Shown piece by piece: positions 43,236-52,600 of a stretch of DNA of 64,000 nt (positions are counted from its first letter, which is position 1; every line of letters starts with the position of its first letter). Below the pieces are notes generated by a model. That model ran no database searches. It saw nothing but the letters and a program-made list of their open reading frames with translations, and was not told where the DNA came from. This DNA is from Aeromonas encheleia (GTDB lineage Bacteria > Pseudomonadota > Gammaproteobacteria > Enterobacterales > Aeromonadaceae), in assembly GCF_900637545.1 (NCBI RefSeq), contig NZ_LR134376.1:2251001-2315000 (forward strand), read 5' to 3'. The translations under genes were made by a program, and so were the position numbers.

Positions 43236-45146
43236 TTAGTCTTGATGTTTCAACGCTTCCAACTCCTCCCAACGGGAGAAGGCGTGTTCCAATGCAGCCT
43301 CTGCTGCATTCAATGCATCCAGTTTAAGCTGGGTTTGCTCGGCAGGCAGGGAGAAGAAACTCGGGTCGTTTACCTCCGCCTGCAGGGCATCAAGTTCGGT
43401 CTCCAGCTGTTCCAGTCTGGCCGGCAGATTATCCAGCTCCAACTGCAACTTGTAAGAGAGCTTACGTGTTTTTTTCGCCTGCTCCGCCGCCAATGCGACA
43501 GGCTCTGCCACTTTCGGCGCCGCGGTCTTGACCGCCAGCTGTGCCTCTTGCAGGGCACGGGTTGCCATCATGTCGGCATAACCACCCACATAATCGCTGA
43601 TCCGGCCATCCCCTTCAAACAGCCAGCAACCGGTGACAGTGTTGTCGATGAAGCGACGATCGTGGCTGACCAGCAGCAGAGTGCCAGGGTAATCCGCCAG
43701 CAACTCTTCCAGCAATTCCAGCGTTTCGACATCCAGATCGTTGGTTGGTTCATCCAAAATCAACAAGTTACTGGGTTTGAGGAACAACTTGGCCAACAGT
43801 AAACGGTTTTTCTCACCCCCTGACAAGGCCTTGACCGGGGTCCTTGCCCGTTTGGGTTCGAACAGGAAGTCCTGCAGGTAGCCGAGGATGTGGCGGGAAC
43901 GGCCGCGCACCATCACTTCCTGCTTGCCCTCCCCCACGTTTTCCATCACCGTCTGCTCGGGATCGAGCTGATCGCGATACTGGTCAAAATAGGCCACTTC
44001 CAGCTTGGTACCGCCCTTGACCACACCACGGCTGGGCTCGAGTTGGCCGAGCAGCAGCTTGATCAGCGTCGACTTGCCGCAACCGTTGGGGCCCACCAGC
44101 GCAATCTTGTCGCCGCGCAGCACCTGCAGATCCAGCCCCTGGAACAGGGTACGATCGCCAAAGTCCAGCCCCAGACCTTCGGTCTCGAACACCAGCTTGC
44201 CGGAGCGATTCACATCGTCCATCTGCAGCTTGGCCTTGCCCTGCAGCTCACGGCGCTGACCACGCTCCATCCGCATCGCCTCGAGGGCGCGCACCCGGCC
44301 TTCGTTACGGGTGCGACGTGCCTTGATGCCCTGGCGGACCCACACCTCTTCCTGGGCCAGCTTGCGATCGAACTCGGCGTTTTTCAGCTCCTCGACCCGC
44401 AGCCACTCCTCTTTACCCAGCAGGTACTGATCGTAGTTGCCGGGCCAGGAGGTGATCTCGCCGCGATCCAAGTCGATGATCCGGGTCGCCAGCTTGTGGA
44501 TGAACTCCCGATCGTGGGAAATGAAGACGATGGCACCACGGAAATCTTTCAGGAACTCTTCCAGCCAGTTGATGGCTTCGATGTCCAGGTGGTTGGTCGG
44601 CTCATCGAGCAGCAGCAGATCCGGATCGCAGGCCAGGGCGCGGGCCAGCGCCACTTTGCGCAGCCAGCCACCGGACAAGCTGTCGAGGGTCGCATCGGGA
44701 TCGAGGTTGAGCAGGGTCAGCACCTGGCTGATCCGGGTCTCTAACTGCCAGCCATTCTGGTAATCGAGCTGCTCTTGCAGCTCGCTCATCTTGCGGATGT
44801 TGGCGTCGGAGGGATCGTGACCCAGCTCAATGGCGATATGGTGATACTGCTTGAGCAGTTCACCCACCCCGGCCAGCCCTTCGGCGGTGTAGTCAAACAC
44901 CGTCAGATCGCTCGACGCGGGCGGATCCTGCTCAAGGCGGGTCACCTTCAAGTCTTGCTGCTGCACCATGCGGCCGTCATCGAGCGGCAGTTCGCCGGCG
45001 ATGACCTTCATCAGGGTGGACTTACCCGCCCCGTTGCGTCCCACCAGACAGAGACGCTCGCCACGCTCGATCGCCAGTTCGGCATGGTCGAGCAGCGGGA
45101 AATCACTGAACGACAGACAGGCGCCGTGCAATGTTAATAAAGCCAT
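43236..45146 (-). CDS. uup: ABC-F family ATPase Uup
   Basis: Soluble ABC-F protein of 636 residues that acts on ribosomes or replication intermediates (E. coli uup mutants have raised precise transposon excision). Two ATPase domains: Walker A GRNGAGKST (about 36) with signature LSGGWLRKVALARAL and Walker B LLLLDEPTNHLD, and second Walker A GPNGCGKST with LSGGEKNRLLLAK and LLILDEPTNDLD. A C-terminal coiled-coil region follows (LQLELDNLPARLEQLETELDALQAEV). It is in the rlmKL-glutaredoxin-uup cluster. Confidence 0.95.
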   Translation of the reverse strand: MALLTLHGACLSFSDFPLLDHAELAIERGERLCLVGRNGAGKSTLMKVIAGELPLDDGRMVQQQDLKVTRLEQDPPASSDLTVFDYTAEGLAGVGELLKQYHHIAIELGHDPSDANIRKMSELQEQLDYQNGWQLETRISQVLTLLNLDPDATLDSLSGGWLRKVALARALACDPDLLLLDEPTNHLDIEAINWLEEFLKDFRGAIVFISHDREFIHKLATRIIDLDRGEITSWPGNYDQYLLGKEEWLRVEELKNAEFDRKLAQEEVWVRQGIKARRTRNEGRVRALEAMRMERGQRRELQGKAKLQMDDVNRSGKLVFETEGLGLDFGDRTLFQGLDLQVLRGDKIALVGPNGCGKSTLIKLLLGQLEPSRGVVKGGTKLEVAYFDQYRDQLDPEQTVMENVGEGKQEVMVRGRSRHILGYLQDFLFEPKRARTPVKALSGGEKNRLLLAKLFLKPSNLLILDEPTNDLDVETLELLEELLADYPGTLLLVSHDRRFIDNTVTGCWLFEGDGRISDYVGGYADMMATRALQEAQLAVKTAAPKVAEPVALAAEQAKKTRKLSYKLQLELDNLPARLEQLETELDALQAEVNDPSFFSLPAEQTQLKLDALNAAEAALEHAFSRWEELEALKHQD

Positions 45147-45231
45147 GTCATTTCCTTAATTCTTCATGAAAAAGCGGGCCAGACCCGGTCTGCCCCACTC
45201 TCAATGTCATACGCACACAATAGTGTTTCGC

Positions 45232-45456
45232 CTACACCGCCAGCCAGAGCCTGAGCTCGGCCAAGGTGAAGGGCCAGCCCAGCTCGCGGCCGGCCTCGTC
45301 ACGCAGCACCGGGATGCGCACCCGGTAAGCGGCCAACCAGTCGGCATCCTCCATGATGTCGCACTGGCGGGTCCGCGCGGCCAATCCCGCTTCCTCCACC
45401 AGCGCCCAGGCCTGTTCACACAGGTGACAGCCGTCGGTGTGAAACAGGGTCAGCAT
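45232..45456 (-). CDS. Glutaredoxin-like thiol protein (DUF836)
   Basis: A 74-residue thioredoxin-fold protein with an active-site motif CHLC (LFHTDGCHLCEQAWALVEEAG) and a cis-Pro region VRIPVLRDEAG. It ends GWPFTLAELRLWLAV. The start overlaps the rlmKL stop (TGATG), implying translational coupling. Redox partner unknown. Confidence 0.88.
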   Translation of the reverse strand: MLTLFHTDGCHLCEQAWALVEEAGLAARTRQCDIMEDADWLAAYRVRIPVLRDEAGRELGWPFTLAELRLWLAV

Positions 45457-47600
45457 CAGCTGGCATCCGCCGCTTGGTCGGCGTGGGTGATGATCCAGCA
45501 GTTATGGATATGCACGTTGCGCTCGAAGTCTTTCGGCCGGGTCTTGCTGGTGATGTTCTGCGCCTTGAGGCCCGTGGCCTCCAGACCGGCCAGGTCCATC
45601 TTGAAGTGACGCTTGTTGTTGGAGAACACCAGGGTGCCGTCGGCCGCCAGCAGACGTTTCAAATGCTGCAACAGCAACAGGTGATCCCGCTGCACGTCGA
45701 AGCTCTCGTCCATCCGCTTGGAGTTGGAGAAGGTGGGCGGATCGATGAAGATGAGGTCGTACTGATCATCGGCCTCGGAGAGCCACTTCAGGCAGTCGGC
45801 CTGCACGAACTTGTGCTGGCGACCCACCTGGGAGTTCAGACGCATGTTGTCCTGCGCCCAATCCAGGTAGGTATAAGACATGTCGACCGTGGTGGTCTCG
45901 CTCGCACCGCCCAGCGCCGCGTGCACTGTGGCACTGCCGGTGTAGGCGAACAGGTTCAGGAAACGCTTGCCCTTGGCCATCTGACCCAGCATGCGGCGGG
46001 TCTGACGGTGATCCAGGAACAGACCGGTATCCAGGTAGTCATAGAGGTTGACCCAGAGGCGGGCACCGTACTCCTGCACCTCCATCCGGTGTTGCTCGGT
46101 GGCAAGCTTCTGATACTGCTGCTTGCCTTCCTGGCGCTCGCGCACCTTGAGGATCACCTTCTCGCCGTCCATGCCGGTCACCTTGATGGCGGCCTGTACC
46201 ATGTCGAGCAGACGCTGACGGGTCTTCTGGGCGGGGATGTCCTTGGGCGCCGCATACTCCTGCACCACCAGATAATCCTGATAGCGGTCGATGGCGGCGT
46301 TGTATTCCGGCAGGTCCGCATCGTAGATGCGATAGCAGTCGATGCCCTCTTTACTCGCCCACTTCTCCAGGGTCTTGAGGTTCTTGCGCAGACGGTTCGC
46401 GAAGTCCTGGGCCACCTCTTTCTGGGACGCCACGGAGTCCAGCGCTATCTGGTAGTTGCGCAGCTGACACTCGAGCGCGCCGTTGAACAGGCGATACTGC
46501 TTGTCGGCCCGCAGGCGCAGGCAGCTTAGCAGCTCCGGCGAGGCAGACAGGATGGAGACGCGCCAGCCCTGGAAGCTGCGACGCAGGGCATCGCCCAGCG
46601 CCTGGTGCACTTCCAGCAGGGCCGGGAATTCGCCCAGGCGCTCGCCATAGGGCGGGTTGGAGATCAACATCCCCACCTGACGAGCCTCATCCTCACCGGC
46701 CGGCATGGGCAGCGGGTTCTCCAGCGCGCTCACATCGGCCTGCTTGAAGGTGATGAGGTGAGCGACACCGGCGGCTTTGGCGTTGTCACGGGCCTTCATC
46801 AGCACCCGGGGATCGGCGTCACAACCAAACAGCTTGACCTCGCAGCGCTGCATGCCGCGCTTGGCACGCACCTGGGCTTCCATCATCAGGCTCTGCCACA
46901 GCTCGGCATCGTGTTGCAGCCAGCGATCGAAACCGAAGCGCTCGCGGCGCAGGGCCGGCGCCATGTCGGCGGCGATGAAGGCCGCTTCGATCAGCAGGGT
47001 GCCTGAGCCACACATGGGGTCCATCATGGGCTCACCGGCCCAACCGCTGCGGGCTATCATGGCGCAGGCCAGGTTCTCCTTGAGCGGCGCCTCACCGGTG
47101 CCCTGGCGATAGAAACGCTGGTGCAGGGCCGGGCCGGACAGGTCCAGGGTGATGTTGGCCTTGCCCTTGCCAAGGTGTGCCATGATGCGAATGTCCGGCG
47201 ACTTCTTGTCGATGTCCGGGCGCACATGACCGCGCTTGGTGAAGCGATCGACGATGGCATCCTTGATCTTCAAGGCGCCATACTGGGTGTTGCGAATGGC
47301 GGGGTTGGTACCGGTAAAGTCCACCGCAATGGTAGAGGTGCCGGGGAAGTGCTCCTCCCAGGGGATGGTGTGGGCGCCCAGATAGAGATCCAGATCGTCG
47401 TTCATCTGGAACTCGGACAGCACCAGCACGATGCGGGAGGCGAAGCGGCTCCACAGACAGGCCTTGTAGCCCATCGCCAGCTCGCCTTTGAAATGCACGC
47501 CGGCCACGGTCTCACGGACCTGCTCTGCGCCCAGGGTGGTCAGCTCGTCGGCCAACAGGTTTTCCAGCCCCTTGGGGCAGGTTGCAAAGAATTCTTTCAT
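45456..47600 (-). CDS. rlmL: 23S rRNA m2G2445/m7G2069 methyltransferase RlmKL
   Basis: Bifunctional methyltransferase of 714 residues (E. coli 702) for 23S rRNA. The N-terminal half has a THUMP domain and the m2G module with DPMCGSGTLLIEAAF and ISNPPYGERL. The C-terminal half has the m7G module with LNLFAYTGSATVHAALGGASETTTVDMS and DLIFIDPPTFSNSKRM. The ATG at 47600 (MKEFFATCPKGLENLLADEL) matches E. coli best. An upstream start at 47636 is rejected for lack of similarity. It heads the rlmKL-glutaredoxin cluster, with uup about 85 bases further on. Confidence 0.96.
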   Translation of the reverse strand: MKEFFATCPKGLENLLADELTTLGAEQVRETVAGVHFKGELAMGYKACLWSRFASRIVLVLSEFQMNDDLDLYLGAHTIPWEEHFPGTSTIAVDFTGTNPAIRNTQYGALKIKDAIVDRFTKRGHVRPDIDKKSPDIRIMAHLGKGKANITLDLSGPALHQRFYRQGTGEAPLKENLACAMIARSGWAGEPMMDPMCGSGTLLIEAAFIAADMAPALRRERFGFDRWLQHDAELWQSLMMEAQVRAKRGMQRCEVKLFGCDADPRVLMKARDNAKAAGVAHLITFKQADVSALENPLPMPAGEDEARQVGMLISNPPYGERLGEFPALLEVHQALGDALRRSFQGWRVSILSASPELLSCLRLRADKQYRLFNGALECQLRNYQIALDSVASQKEVAQDFANRLRKNLKTLEKWASKEGIDCYRIYDADLPEYNAAIDRYQDYLVVQEYAAPKDIPAQKTRQRLLDMVQAAIKVTGMDGEKVILKVRERQEGKQQYQKLATEQHRMEVQEYGARLWVNLYDYLDTGLFLDHRQTRRMLGQMAKGKRFLNLFAYTGSATVHAALGGASETTTVDMSYTYLDWAQDNMRLNSQVGRQHKFVQADCLKWLSEADDQYDLIFIDPPTFSNSKRMDESFDVQRDHLLLLQHLKRLLAADGTLVFSNNKRHFKMDLAGLEATGLKAQNITSKTRPKDFERNVHIHNCWIITHADQAADAS

Positions 47601-47961
47601 CACGCTCACGGGGATGCCATAAAAATAGTGCCGCATTATACCTTATCGGCCCGCACTCGGCATCCGAACCTTGGGGATCCCGCGAATATAAAGGGCCGTC
47701 CGCCATGGGCACGCGCCGGGGCGGCCTGTTATCTCGCCGATCCAGGGTCTATTTGAGGGGGCCGTCAACATCCTGCGGTTGCAGGCCAGCTACCGCTGAC
47801 TCAGTCCCTGTCGCAATGACGCATTTTAAAAAAAGGGGAAATAGAGACAGCGACGATCTCGCTCGATGAGCCGCCAGGCAGAGATGGATATCATTGAAAA
47901 TAACCGGAGCCGATCATTGGAAGGTGAGTTTAAAAAACGAACTATTAATGGCGGCGCGCTA
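47601..47961. other. Gap between zapC and rlmKL
   Basis: A 361-bp non-coding stretch on the way from zapC to rlmKL (both minus strand). It should hold the rlmKL promoter. I see no strong hairpin with a T tract and no conserved small gene. Confidence 0.4.
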
Positions 47962-48498
47962 TTAGCTGACCTGCCGATACTGCGCCACCGTTGTCGTTCT
48001 GATCTGCATGCGATTATTCATCACCTTGATCACTCCGAACCGTGGCAGGATCTTGCTGGTCGCCAACACTAATTCCTCGGTCAGGTTCAGACAGACGCTC
48101 GCCTGTTCGCCTGCCTCTATGATCATGAATTCTCCCCTGCCATGGGAGGTATCCATACGCACCAAGGTACCGATATCGAGCGTGCAATGAGCCTGCTGTT
48201 CATTAAAGAACCAGCTCTGCGGCATCAAGGGTTTATAAAAACGACTGACGGCGATGGCATTCAGTACCAGCTGAACCTGATGGGGTGTACTCCAATCGAG
48301 TTCGGCAGCCTTGTCCATCAGCTGATAATAGAGGGCGGCGTCGTCCACACAGAATGGCTGGGTGGTGAAGGAGCTGGGGACGAGTTGTCGCCCCTTATAT
48401 TCGGTGGCAAATATCATGCGATCGGACAAATCCAGCATCAGACGATCATCCTGAGCATCGTAATGCCACTGCCAATTGTCATTGGGTTGGATACACAT
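47962..48498 (-). CDS. zapC: Cell division protein ZapC
   Basis: Cytosolic protein of 178 residues that promotes bundling of FtsZ protofilaments at the division ring. The sequence shows the ZapC pattern: MCIQPNDNWQWHYDAQDDRL, YKGRQLVPSSFTTQPFCVDDAALYY and NAIAVSRFYKPLMPQSWFFN. It is encoded between rlmKL and pyrD, as in E. coli (ycbW). A hairpin lies in the leader, with the AAGGG ahead of the ATG within one arm. Confidence 0.92.
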   Translation of the reverse strand: MCIQPNDNWQWHYDAQDDRLMLDLSDRMIFATEYKGRQLVPSSFTTQPFCVDDAALYYQLMDKAAELDWSTPHQVQLVLNAIAVSRFYKPLMPQSWFFNEQQAHCTLDIGTLVRMDTSHGRGEFMIIEAGEQASVCLNLTEELVLATSKILPRFGVIKVMNNRMQIRTTTVAQYRQVS

Positions 48499-48501
48499 GG
48501 A

Positions 48502-48573
48502 GTTGCCCTTACTTAAGCCGTTACTCGACTTTATTCCATGTCGAGAATTTGAGCAACTTTAAATAAGGGCAAC
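48502..48573 (-). promoter_or_regulatory. Long-range hairpin ahead of zapC
   Basis: GTTGCCCTTA (48502-48511) and TAAGGGCAAC (48564-48573) are perfectly complementary. A second repeat (CTCGAC and GTCGAG) lies inside. On the minus strand the arm next to the zapC ATG includes the only Shine-Dalgarno-like bases, so the fold could limit zapC translation or end pyrD transcription. There is no T tract. Confidence 0.5.
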
Positions 48574-48583
48574 CGTCTATTTT

Positions 48584-49594
48584 TTAAATATGGGTGACGA
48601 TCTCTTTCACCAGACTCGGGCCCTTATAAATAAAGCCGCTGTAAATTTGGACCAGACTGGCACCCGCGGCTAATTTCTCCCGGGCGGCCATGGCACTGTC
48701 GATGCCCCCTACCCCGATAATAGGCAGCGCGCCATCGAGGGCCTTGGCCAGCTGGCGGATCACTTCGGTGCTCTTGTGTTGCAGGGGGCGCCCGCTCAGG
48801 CCACCCGCCTCGCCGGCGTGGGGCAGGTCATAGATCATGTCACGATCCAGGGTGGTATTAGTGGCGATGACCCCATCGATCCCGTTTTTGATCAAGGAGG
48901 TGGCCACCTGATTAATTTCATCCAGGCTCAAGTCAGGGGCAATTTTAACGGCGAGCGGGACATACTTCTTATATTGCGCCGCCAACTCCTGCTGTCGAAC
49001 CTTCAACGCCGCCAGCAACTCATCCAGTGCCTCGCCGTATTGCAATTGGCGCAGACCTGGGGTGTTTGGTGAGGAAATATTGACGGCGATATAACCGGCA
49101 TGATCATAAACCTTGTCCATGCAGATCAGGTAATCATCCTTGCCCTGCTCGATGGGGGTATCCTTGTTCTTGCCGATATTAATGCCGATCACCCCCTGAT
49201 ATTTGGCCTCCTTGACCCGGGCCACCAGATGATCGACACCCTTGTTGTTAAATCCCATCCGGTTGATGATCCCCTCCGCCGGAATAACCCGGAACAGACG
49301 CGGCTTGTCATTCCCGCTCTGGGGCTTGGGAGTCACTGTCCCAACTTCGATAAAGCCAAACCCCATGGCGCCAAATGCATCGATACACTCCCCGTCTTTA
49401 TCCAGCCCAGCGGCCAGTCCCACCGGGTTGGCAAAATTAAGCCCCATGACGGTGACGGGGCGAGTGGGCAATGCGTGGCGGAAGAAACAATCGAGTGGCG
49501 TACCGAGAAGGCGGGGCAAATATTTGATGGAGAGATCGTGTGCCTGTTCAGGATTGAGCTTGAACAGGAAATGCCTTGCGAGGGGGTACAGCAT
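48584..49594 (-). CDS. pyrD: Dihydroorotate dehydrogenase (quinone), class 2
   Basis: Membrane-associated flavoenzyme oxidising dihydroorotate to orotate in pyrimidine synthesis. The 336-residue protein (E. coli 336) has an N-terminal helix for membrane and quinone contact ([22 protein letters not shown]). FMN-site motifs are [37 protein letters not shown] and [15 protein letters not shown] (with the catalytic Ser). Further motifs are [15 protein letters not shown] and [12 protein letters not shown] precedes the ATG. The GDH terminator is ten bases upstream of the start. Confidence 0.97.
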   Translation of the reverse strand: MLYPLARHFLFKLNPEQAHDLSIKYLPRLLGTPLDCFFRHALPTRPVTVMGLNFANPVGLAAGLDKDGECIDAFGAMGFGFIEVGTVTPKPQSGNDKPRLFRVIPAEGIINRMGFNNKGVDHLVARVKEAKYQGVIGINIGKNKDTPIEQGKDDYLICMDKVYDHAGYIAVNISSPNTPGLRQLQYGEALDELLAALKVRQQELAAQYKKYVPLAVKIAPDLSLDEINQVATSLIKNGIDGVIATNTTLDRDMIYDLPHAGEAGGLSGRPLQHKSTEVIRQLAKALDGALPIIGVGGIDSAMAAREKLAAGASLVQIYSGFIYKGPSLVKEIVTHI

Positions 49595-49606
49595 GTTTGC
49601 TCCTTA

Positions 49607-49637
49607 AAAAAGCCCCGGCAACTGGCCGGGGCTTTTG
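49607..49637 (-). terminator. Terminator of the NAD-GDH gene
   Basis: A 12-bp stem (AAAAGCCCCGGC 49608-49619 with 49625-49636) has a 5-nt loop and T tail on the minus strand. It is about 20 bases after the glutamate dehydrogenase stop. A T tail on the other strand is shorter. Confidence 0.9.
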
Positions 49638-49658
49638 GTGTGATGATGCCAATAAACG

Positions 49659-52600
49659 TTATATCGAGGTTCGGCAATTCAACTGGAGCAGGTTCAACTC
49701 TCGCAAGGCCACCGAGAACTTGGCGAACTCGTGAGTACTGGTGGTCTTGAAGTCGGCCAACATGTGGGTCCAACGGGACAAGAGTTGCTCATGCTCCGAA
49801 ATCCAGTCGGCCAGTATGGTAGCGCATTCGCCCTGCTCTTTGCACCCTTCCAGTACCACGGAAGTGAGGCTGCGTTGCTGCCAGTCCAGATCTTCGCGGA
49901 AGGAGGCCCGTGCCATCGCCTGCCAGTGGTTGCCCACGGGTTGATGGTTGATCTGCTCGAGGAACCAGTGCAGGTCGAGCTTGGCACCGAGGCGGTAGTA
50001 GACGTTGGCGGCGCGCAGTATGTCGGTCTTGTGCTCAGCGGCGATCTGCGCCAGATCCAGGCTGGAGAACAGGCTGCTCATGTGCGCCACCTGACGGGCA
50101 ATCTGCTCGGGGACCTGCTTGGCCACCAGCGCGGCCACCGCCTGCTGGTGCTCGGCCACTTCGCTCTCGTCCATCACCTCGTAGAGGTGCTGGGCCAGGG
50201 TCTCGAAGGCCGGGCGGAAGAAGGCGATGTTTTCGCTGATGCTCCAGCTGCGATTGCGGGCGCGCAGGAACCAGCGGGTGGCACGGCGCACGATGCGGCG
50301 GCTGTAGAACATCAGTTCGAGCTGGGTATTGGCATCCACCAGGTTGTCGCAACCCTCGATGTCACGCCAGAGCGCATTGAGGCCAAACACCTCGCGGGCC
50401 ATGGCGAAGCAGCAGGCCACTTCGGCCACCGAGGCACCGGTCTCGTCCTTCATCCGGCTGGCGAAGTTGAGCCCCATGTCATTGACCAGCATGTTGGCGA
50501 CGCGAGTCGCGATGATCTCGCCCCGCAGCGGATGCTGGGCAAGCTGGGCACCGAACTGCTGCTGCAGCTGGGCTGGGAAGCTGGTCACCAGCATGTTGGC
50601 GAGGAAGGGCTCGTCGATCACTTCCGGGCAGTTGAGTTGCTCCTTGAGCACCATCTTGCCATAGGCCACCAGCACGGCGAGCTCGGGACGGGTCAGCCCC
50701 TGCCCTGCCGCCATCCGCTCGGACAGCTCCTCATCGGAGGGCAGGAACTCCAGTGCCCTGTCCAGCTTGCCTTCGCGCTCCAGCCCCTGGATGAAGCGTT
50801 GCTGCTCCTTGAGCTGCTCGGCGCCACGGAAGGCGGTGACAGAGATGGACTGGGACTGACGGTAGGCGTTGGTGATGACGATCTTCGCCACCGCATCCGT
50901 CATCTCGTACAGCATCTGGTTGCGCTGCTTGAGGGTCATGTCGCCTGCAGCCACCAGCTGGTTGAGCAGGATCTTGATGTTGACCTCGTTGTCGGAGCAA
51001 TCCACCCCGCCCACGTTGTCGGTGAAGTCGGTGTTGATGTGACCGCCCTGGCTGGCGTACTCCACCCGACCGAGCTGGGTGAAGCCGAGGTTGCCGCCCT
51101 CGCCGACGATGCGGGCACGCAGATCACGACCGTTGACCCGCAGCACGTCGTTGCTGCGATCGCCGACCTCGGCATCGCTTTCGCGGGAGCTCTTCACATA
51201 GGTGCCGATGCCGCCGTTCCAGAGCAGGTCGACGTTCAGGCAGAGCAGCGCCTTGATCAGCTCGTTCGGCGCCATGCTGGTCTTGTCGGTGCCGAGCAGG
51301 ACCTGAGTCTGCGGGCTCAGCTTGATGGACTTGGCCGAGCGCAGGAAGATGCCGCCGCCCTCGGAGAGCAGTTCGCGATTGTAGTCATCCCAGCTCGAAC
51401 CCGGCAGATCGAACAGGCGCTGGCGCTCGACGAAGCTCTTGGCGGCGTTGGGGGTCGGGTCGATGAAGATGTGCATGTGGTTGAAGGCGCCCACCAGCTG
51501 GGTGTGCTCGGAGAGCAGCATGCCGTTGCCGAACACGTCCCCCGCCATGTCGCCTATCCCCACACAGGTGAAGTCGCTGGTCTGGCAGTTGAGGCCGAGT
51601 TCGCGGAAGTGGCGCTTGACCGACTCCCAGGCGCCGCGGGCGGTGATGGCCATCTTCTTGTGGTCATAACCGACCGAGCCGCCGGAGGCGAAGGCATCGC
51701 CGAGCCAGTGACCGTATTCGTGGCTCAGCTCGTTGGCGATGTCGGAGAAGGTCGCGGTGCCCTTGTCGGCCGCCACCACCAGGTAGTAGTCATCCTCGTC
51801 GTGGCGAACCACGTCTTTGGGCGGGATCACCTCCCCCTGGATGATGTTGTCGGTCACATCGAGCAGGCCGCGGATGAACAGGCGATAGCAGGCCTTGCCC
51901 TCTTCCTGAAGGACGGCGCGGGGGGCGCCGACCGGCATCTGCTTGCAGTAGAAGCAGCCCTTGGCACCGACCGGCACTATGACGGTGTTCTTGACCTGCT
52001 GCGCCTTGACCAGACCCAGCACCTCGGTGCGGAAGTCTTCCTTGCGATCGGACCAGCGCAGGCCGCCACGGGCGACCTTGCCCCAGCGCAGATGCACCCC
52101 TTCCACTCGCGGCGAGTAGACGAAGATCTCGAATTTTGGCAGCGGCAGCGGCATGTCGGTGATGCTGGACGGCGCCAGCTTGAAGGAGATGTAGGGCTTG
52201 ATCTCGCCCTGCGCGTCCCTCTGATAGAAGTTGGTGCGCAGGGTGGCGTCGATCATCTCCATGTAGCGGCGGATGATGCGATCGTCGTCCAGGTTCGCGA
52301 CCTGATCCAGCTTGGCGGCGAGCTGCTCGTGCAGTTTCTCCTGCGCCTTGGCATCTTGCTTGATGGTCGGGCAGAGGCGTTGCTCGAACAGGGTGAACAA
52401 CAGCTGGGCAATCTCGGGATAACGGGTCAGCGTCTCCTCGATGTAGGACTGGCTGAAGGAGACACCGGTCTGGCGCATGTACTTGGCATAGGCCCGCAGC
52501 ACCGAGACCTGACGGCCGGTGAGGCTGGCACCCAGCACCAGACGGTTGAAGCCGTCATCTTCCAGGGTCTTGTTCCAGACGCCGGCGAAGGCCTGCTGGA

